Shown here piece after piece: positions 6,777-11,045 of a stretch of DNA of 11,045 bases. Under the pieces are notes generated by a model. That model searched no databases and was not told the origin of the DNA. It saw only the letters and a program-made list of their open reading frames with translations. The translations under genes were made by a program, and so were the position numbers. Position 1 is the stretch's first letter, and each line of letters begins with the position of its first letter. Source of the DNA: JBEKSX01 sp049516635 (lineage in GTDB: Bacteria > Bacteroidota > Ignavibacteria > Tepidaquicellales > OLB5); contig JBEKSX010000094.1 in the NCBI GenBank assembly GCA_049516635.1, forward strand, positions 1 through 11,045, given 5' to 3'.

Positions 6777-8608
6777 TGTGCGGAATTTCCGGAATATTGA
6801 ACTTCAATAAAGAACCTGTTAAGCCGGAATACGTGGAAAAGATGAACACTCTTATCCATCACCGGGGACCCGACGGGAAGGGAGTCTTCTGTGAGGATAA
6901 TGTTGGGATCGGCAGTAACCGTCTTGCTATTATTGACCTGCGCACTATAGCCGACCAGCCGTTATTCGATATAACAGAACGTTATGTTATTGTTTATAAC
7001 GGAGAGATATTCAATTATATAGAAGTAAGGGATGAACTTCTGCAAAAAGGTTATAAGTTCAAAACGAAATCCGATACCGAGGTTATCATAAATGCATATA
7101 TCGAATACGGTGAAGATTGCCTTCATAAGCTCAACGGTATGTGGGCATTTGCAATCTGGGACAGGAAAGAAAAAACATTATTCTGCTCAAGGGATAGATA
7201 CGGTATCAAACCGTTCTACTATTATAAGGATGCGGACAGGTTAATATTCGGTTCGGAGATCAAGCAGCTCCTATCCCGCGGTATCAGGAAAGAAGTGAAC
7301 GATGAGATGGTTTATGATTACCTTGTTTTCAATTTTATTGACCACAACGAACTTACTTTTTTCAAAAACATATTCAAATTACCTGCCGGATGGAAGCTTA
7401 CCGTAAAAAATAACAGATTGTCCGTTGCACGGTGGTATGAACTGCCGGAAAACAGGTTAGACGATTCAGAAATTGCATCATTATACAGGGATTTTTATGA
7501 GCTTGTTTATGATTCCGTCAGGCTGCGATTAAGAAGCGATGTGGAAGTCGGGAGCTGCCTAAGCGGGGGTCTTGACTCATCCACCATTGTTTGTTTGATG
7601 CATGATGCGCTGGTTAAGGAAGGGAAAACGGATATCCAAAAAACCTACACTGCCTGTTTTGATGATAAGGAGATTGATGAGAGACCATATGTGGAAGAGG
7701 TAATTAAGCAAACCAATTCAACGAAGTATTATCTTTTTCCCGATTCCAAACAGCTTCTTGACGACCTTGATAAAATGATATGGCATCAGGAAGAACCTTT
7801 TGTCGGTTTCACGGTTTTTTCACAGTGGAGCGTATTTAAAAAAATACATGAAACAGGTTTAAAAGTTGTACTTGACGGGCAGGGTTCCGATGAGATCATG
7901 CTTGGCTACTTTTCATTCTATCCATTTTACTTAAAACGTCACCTGTTAAATCCCATAAAATTTATTTCGGAATATTTTCGTGCAATAGGAAAAACCCAAC
8001 TAGGATTCCCCAAATTCACGGCTAATCTCTTTTACTTTAATCTGCCTTATATCAGGTATAAAGAAGTTCGTTCTTCGGCAGGTAAGTTCATCAAACAAGA
8101 TTTTCTTAATTCACAAAATAGAAAAAATGTGTTTTACGAAATGATTGGTGCGGGAGATCTTTCTGCGAACAGGATGGCAAATTTGTGGAATATTTCGTTG
8201 CCTTCTCTTCTGAGGTATGAAGATAAAAGCTCGATGGCATTTTCTGTTGAAGCCCGTTTGCCTTTTTTAGATCACAGGTTGGTGGAATACATCTTTTCCA
8301 TACCGTACGATTTCCTGATAAAGAACGGCTGGACAAAATACGTTCTGCGGGAGTCCATGAAAAACAAAATTCCTGAGGATATCCGTTTAAGAAAAGGCAA
8401 GCTCGCATTTTCAGTCCCGCAGAAAAGGTGGTTTAAAGAGATACACAATGATATTAATGATATGATGAGTAACGATTTCCGGTCAGGAAAATATGTAGAT
8501 TCGAAAAAGCTGCTGCACGTATTATCTTCCCCGAAATATAATGATAAAGTGATCTCGAGGGTCTTAGGACTCGAAAAATGGATGGAAGTCTTTGATCTGA
8601 AAAGTTAA
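6776..8608 (+). CDS. asnB: Asparagine synthase (glutamine-hydrolysing), AsnB family
   Basis: A 610-residue two-domain amidotransferase. After Met removal Cys2 is the class II glutaminase nucleophile (MCGISGIL), supported by HHRGPDG (28-34), Arg49, YNGEIFN (74-80, with Asn75, Gly76 and Glu77) and SDTEV (99-103). The synthetase half has the PP-loop SGGLDSS (263-269), LDGQGSDEIMLGY (366-378) and RYEDKSSMAFSVEARLPFLD (480-499). All expected catalytic residues are present and the length is normal, so it should be active. Family role: ATP-dependent transfer of glutamine-derived ammonia to aspartate through a beta-aspartyl-AMP intermediate. Many paralogs sit in surface-polysaccharide clusters and amidate other carboxylates. 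The TGATG overlap with a polytopic membrane protein makes such a role possible here, but plain asparagine synthesis is not excluded. The next gene converges from the minus strand. Confidence 0.93.
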   Translation: MCGISGILNFNKEPVKPEYVEKMNTLIHHRGPDGKGVFCEDNVGIGSNRLAIIDLRTIADQPLFDITERYVIVYNGEIFNYIEVRDELLQKGYKFKTKSDTEVIINAYIEYGEDCLHKLNGMWAFAIWDRKEKTLFCSRDRYGIKPFYYYKDADRLIFGSEIKQLLSRGIRKEVNDEMVYDYLVFNFIDHNELTFFKNIFKLPAGWKLTVKNNRLSVARWYELPENRLDDSEIASLYRDFYELVYDSVRLRLRSDVEVGSCLSGGLDSSTIVCLMHDALVKEGKTDIQKTYTACFDDKEIDERPYVEEVIKQTNSTKYYLFPDSKQLLDDLDKMIWHQEEPFVGFTVFSQWSVFKKIHETGLKVVLDGQGSDEIMLGYFSFYPFYLKRHLLNPIKFISEYFRAIGKTQLGFPKFTANLFYFNLPYIRYKEVRSSAGKFIKQDFLNSQNRKNVFYEMIGAGDLSANRMANLWNISLPSLLRYEDKSSMAFSVEARLPFLDHRLVEYIFSIPYDFLIKNGWTKYVLRESMKNKIPEDIRLRKGKLAFSVPQKRWFKEIHNDINDMMSNDFRSGKYVDSKKLLHVLSSPKYNDKVISRVLGLEKWMEVFDLKS

Positions 8609-8655
8609 ATAACTAAAATTTATCCCTGTATCTTTTATAATTTTTGTATCACAGA
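8609..8655. other. Short convergent intergenic spacer
   Basis: Only 47 bases separate the stop of asnB from the stop of the minus-strand glycoside hydrolase. The spacer is AT-rich and shows no GC-rich hairpin followed by a T-run on either strand, so no intrinsic terminator is called. Confidence 0.5.
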
Positions 8656-10359
8656 CTACTTTAACAGCACCATCTTCTTAACTGATGTATAACTATTGTT
8701 CCCCTCTAAAGGTATGATATTTATCCTGTAAATATAGATACCGCTCGGTAATGAAGAACCGTCAAATCTTAGTGTATACATTCCCGCACTTTTTACTTCA
8801 TTGAGCAAAGTTTTTATCTCTCTGCCAAGAACATCATATATAACAAGCTTCACCATACTGTTTTTGGGAACAGAATAATCTATCTTTGTTTCGGGATTGA
8901 ACGGGTTCGGATAATTTTGTGAAAGATGAAACTCGATTGGAGAATTTATCGGCTTCATTTTATAACCTACCGAAGTATCTACTATGAAAGCGCGGGGTGC
9001 TGACCAATCCGACCAGCTTGCAGGATCTAAACCTGGATTCTTCGAACGCACTTTCCAGAAATTTACATGCCCGGGTTTTACCGGAAGACCTGAAACCGTA
9101 TAATTTGCATCCTTTATATTTTCTACAACAATTTTTATATGATCCCCCATCTCTATCATTATATCGTATGCGTTATAAGCTGTTAGCGAATCCCATCTGA
9201 ATGTTACACTTGAACCCACAACAGCACTGTCCGCAGGGAATATCAATTGTGGAATTGGCGGAGCTTGAAATCTCTCTAATACGCTAAGAAAGGTTGATAG
9301 ATTCACTTCCCTGAACATTTCGTAATTCCATTCTTCTGTTAAACCGCCTCTCCAGACCCAGAGGGAAAAATGCCAACCGTTTGCGATGCTGATATCCGCA
9401 ACATCCGAAATATACTGGTAGCATCCGCCCTGGGGAAGCATTATTCCGAATTCTCCTAGTAATACGGGTGCGCCTCCTGTAGTACCCTGAAAACTTTTTA
9501 ATCTGCCGAACACTACCTGCTGTAAAAACGTCTTATCATAGTATTGCTGTGAAAGATAGGTAATATTCCAGTATGTTCCCGGATATACCAATGTATACGG
9601 GACAGCGGCACTCGTATATTCCTTAGGCATATAGTTATGGGCGGAATACACTATGAACGGGTCATCCATCACGTACGCGGGAAAGAGTTCCGGGGTGGAA
9701 TATGCAAAGTTCTCCGTGATAATTGGAAGTTCGCTATCGATAGTTCTTATCTCAGCAATCCATGCAGAATATACAGCATCCATATGTATGTTGTATATCG
9801 TTTCGAGAAAAGATTTATACAGTTCTGAAGTATTAGCCGCAATATATTTCACCTTCGGTCTTGGCTCGACAACCAGGTTTAGCCCTACAAATAAAGAATC
9901 CCCGGCATACCGCTGGACTATGGATGTCAGCATATCTCCATAAAGAGATTGCTCTGCCGTGTTTCCTGTATTCCATATCCTTGACTCACCCGTTTGTCCC
10001 GTTGATTCCAGATAGGTATCGTATGCACCCGGACCTGACCTTACTGCGATGACATAGTAGATCCCTGCCTGTCTGCAATAATTTACAAGCTGATCTGTGC
10101 CGGCTATGTTCGCTTCCTGATCCTGATAGGGAGGGTCTTCCGCTTTGAAGCCCCTTGTTCCGATCTGGAAGAAATTACCCCCGCAGTTCTTAAAGTCCAT
10201 AAAATCCTGCAGAGTTTTAGGTGTCTCATATAAAACATTATATCCTCTGAAGAAAGACGGATCGAGCCACTTATCATATTTGCTGTTAATGCTTTGAGAA
10301 AAGACAATATCTGTAAAAGACAAAAATATAAGTATATATGATATTTTTATTTTATACAT
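8656..10359 (-). CDS. GH5-type glycoside hydrolase with Fn3-like domain and T9SS type A sorting domain
   Basis: A 567-residue exported enzyme. Signal peptide 1-21 (cleavage VFS|Q). The catalytic TIM barrel spans about 28-365: FFRGYNVL (36-43), RSGPG (107-111), the acid/base region LNLVVEPRP with Glu165, SAHNY with His241, and LLGEFGIM with the nucleophile candidate Glu303, then SLWVWRGG (332-339). This fits a clan A GH5-like cellulase-fold glycosidase. The usual Asn before the acid/base Glu (NEP) is Val164 here. A Fn3-like module follows (about 368-462). The C-terminal ~90 residues are a T9SS type A sorting domain: QNYPNPFNPETKIDY (481-495), GREIKTL, SGIYIYRI and terminal VKKMVLLK. It is probably secreted or surface-attached and acts on a beta-linked polysaccharide; the substrate cannot be read. 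It is transcribed alone, divergent from the LamG gene. Plus-strand open frames inside it are shadows. Confidence 0.88.
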   Translation of the reverse strand: MYKIKISYILIFLSFTDIVFSQSINSKYDKWLDPSFFRGYNVLYETPKTLQDFMDFKNCGGNFFQIGTRGFKAEDPPYQDQEANIAGTDQLVNYCRQAGIYYVIAVRSGPGAYDTYLESTGQTGESRIWNTGNTAEQSLYGDMLTSIVQRYAGDSLFVGLNLVVEPRPKVKYIAANTSELYKSFLETIYNIHMDAVYSAWIAEIRTIDSELPIITENFAYSTPELFPAYVMDDPFIVYSAHNYMPKEYTSAAVPYTLVYPGTYWNITYLSQQYYDKTFLQQVVFGRLKSFQGTTGGAPVLLGEFGIMLPQGGCYQYISDVADISIANGWHFSLWVWRGGLTEEWNYEMFREVNLSTFLSVLERFQAPPIPQLIFPADSAVVGSSVTFRWDSLTAYNAYDIMIEMGDHIKIVVENIKDANYTVSGLPVKPGHVNFWKVRSKNPGLDPASWSDWSAPRAFIVDTSVGYKMKPINSPIEFHLSQNYPNPFNPETKIDYSVPKNSMVKLVIYDVLGREIKTLLNEVKSAGMYTLRFDGSSLPSGIYIYRINIIPLEGNNSYTSVKKMVLLK

Positions 10360-10445
10360 GGCAGATATTGTATTATTTAACCTAAATATAGTTAATTATT
10401 TGTATTTCTACTAATCTTCTTTTTTGATGAAAATTAGACACGATT

Positions 10446-10461
10446 GTAAATATTGATTTAC
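10446..10461. promoter_or_regulatory. Possible operator-like dyad
   Basis: GTAAAT-ATTG-ATTTAC is a perfect inverted repeat with 6-base arms and a 4-base spacer, near the middle of the divergent intergenic region. Its size suits a dimeric regulator that might control one or both flanking genes. In AT-rich DNA a dyad of this length can occur by chance, and there is no second copy nearby. Confidence 0.2.
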
Positions 10462-10626
10462 CCGTATATTACATTCTAATCTGAAAAACAAGAAAATTTG
10501 AATTAACGCCCTATAAATATGTATTTCCTTATTTTGGGCTATTGTAAATAAATATAATTTAGTATAATTATTAAGTTCTATAAATCCTCATATTCCAGTT
10601 GTTGTTTTTTCAGTTCTGAATATTTA

Positions 10627-10643
10627 TTAACCTTGGAGGTTAA
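10627..10643 (+). promoter_or_regulatory. Shine-Dalgarno inside a perfect small hairpin
   Basis: TTAACCT-TGG-AGGTTAA is a perfect 7-base-arm inverted repeat whose 3' arm and loop contain GGAGG (10635-10639), five bases before the ATG at 10645. This is the only start in the window with a clear Shine-Dalgarno. The site supports the chosen start and could be occluded when folded, although the short 3-base loop and AT-rich stem would make it only moderately stable. Confidence 0.55.
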
Positions 10644-10644
10644 A

Positions 10645-11045
10645 ATGAACAGATCTACCTTTCTCATTCTCCCTTTCATATTTATCCTGATACAATCGGC
10701 TAATTCACAGTACTATTACAACCAGGCATTTAGTTTTTCAGGTGCTGCAGGTGACTACGCAGCGACAGATCCGGGAGCAAAGCTGAACATTACGGGAAGC
10801 TTTACAATCGAGTGCTGGGTAAAACCCATAAACGCTTCTTCCCCGTTATCGCAGATCCTTGTCCAAAAAAGATCGGGTTCTGCATCAAGCGGGTACACCA
10901 TGTATCTTAATGCCGGTAAAGTTGCAATTAGAACTAATTCTTCAACACGTTTGACAGGTAATACAGTTATACCCAACGGAGTATGGTCGCATGTAGCGGG
11001 TACATACAATTCTTCTTCAGGGGTTTTTAACATATATTTAAATGG
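10645..11045 (+). CDS. Secreted LamG/concanavalin A-like domain protein (3' end cut by window)
   Basis: An open frame of 133 codons that continues past the window end. ATG at 10645 is preceded by GGAGG at a five-base spacing. Signal peptide 1-21 (cleavage ANS|Q). The mature N-terminus matches a LamG-type jelly-roll (Laminin_G_3 style): a FSFSGAAGDYAATDP opening strand, LNITGSFTIECWVKP (about 47-61), ILVQKRSG, YTMYLNAGKVAIRTN, then GVWSHVAGTYNSSSGVFNIYLNG at the edge. The phrases 'FTIE.WVKP' and 'W.HVAGTY...G...IYLNG' are hallmarks of the fold. Such domains bind carbohydrates or proteins and, in this kind of genome, often sit at the front of large T9SS-exported proteins. Whether a sorting domain follows cannot be seen. 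It is divergent from the GH5 gene. Confidence 0.85.
   Translation, partial: MNRSTFLILPFIFILIQSANSQYYYNQAFSFSGAAGDYAATDPGAKLNITGSFTIECWVKPINASSPLSQILVQKRSGSASSGYTMYLNAGKVAIRTNSSTRLTGNTVIPNGVWSHVAGTYNSSSGVFNIYLN

Larger units (their letters stand above)
10360..10644. other. Divergent intergenic region between the GH5 and LamG genes
   Basis: These 285 bases separate two divergent secreted-protein genes and should contain both promoters. For the minus-strand gene, TATATTTA (complement of 10383-10390) is one base off TAnnTTTG, without a clear -33 box. For the plus-strand gene, a sigma70-like TATAAT occurs at 10563-10568 with TTGTAA at 10542-10547 (15-base spacing, shorter than ideal). A dyad lies at 10446-10461, and a hairpin covers the ribosome-binding site at 10627-10643; both are listed separately. 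No gene is supported. None of the promoter matches is strong. Confidence 0.45.

Noticed and set aside
8997..10052. Plus-strand open frames inside the GH5 gene
   Set aside because: They lie opposite clear catalytic-domain coding sequence and have low-complexity, unrecognisable translations.
10755..11033. Minus-strand 92-residue open frame at the window end
   Set aside because: It is a shadow of the LamG gene, which has a signal peptide, an SD and domain hallmarks on the plus strand.

Overview
This looks like a chromosomal segment from a member of the Bacteroidota/Chlorobiota superphylum, most likely an Ignavibacteria-like lineage. The evidence: a type IX secretion (T9SS) sorting domain with the motif QNYPNPFNPETKIDY, two PorV/PorQ-type outer-membrane proteins in tandem, and SPI signal peptides that all place Gln at +1. 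Most starts also lack a Shine-Dalgarno sequence, as is usual in Bacteroidota. No tRNA, rRNA, CRISPR array, transposase or phage gene was seen. The taxonomic call is inference from protein style, not a database match.

Layout. Positions 1-255 are an AT-rich leader with one good Bacteroidota-type -7 box. From 256 to 5603 lies a tightly packed plus-strand cluster that is probably one operon: a lipoprotein with two Ig-like halves (TTG start), a secreted Asp-box beta-propeller with a FlgD-like C-terminal domain, two PorV/PorQ-family barrels, and a cytosolic FemAB/GNAT-type acyltransferase. A 219-base gap (5604-5822) holds an unusual C/G-tract palindrome plus a second perfect hairpin. A second plus-strand pair follows: a polytopic membrane protein (TTG start) and an AsnB-type asparagine synthetase overlapping it by one base. 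A minus-strand GH5-type glycoside hydrolase with a T9SS sorting domain (8656-10359) converges on asnB. Across a 285-base divergent intergenic region, a LamG-domain secreted protein starts at 10645 and runs off the window.

How the genes may work together. The first operon reads as a cell-envelope module: one surface or periplasmic lipoprotein, one T9SS-type secreted propeller and two barrels of the family that includes the T9SS shuttle PorV. A dedicated secretion/display role is plausible but unproven. The membrane protein and AsnB pair could act in surface-glycan synthesis or modification. The GH5 enzyme and the LamG protein are probably exported polysaccharide-binding or -degrading proteins. 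I see no clear evidence of a wholly new system. The PorV-pair operon, the GH5 active-site variant and the intergenic palindrome are the best places for a second look.
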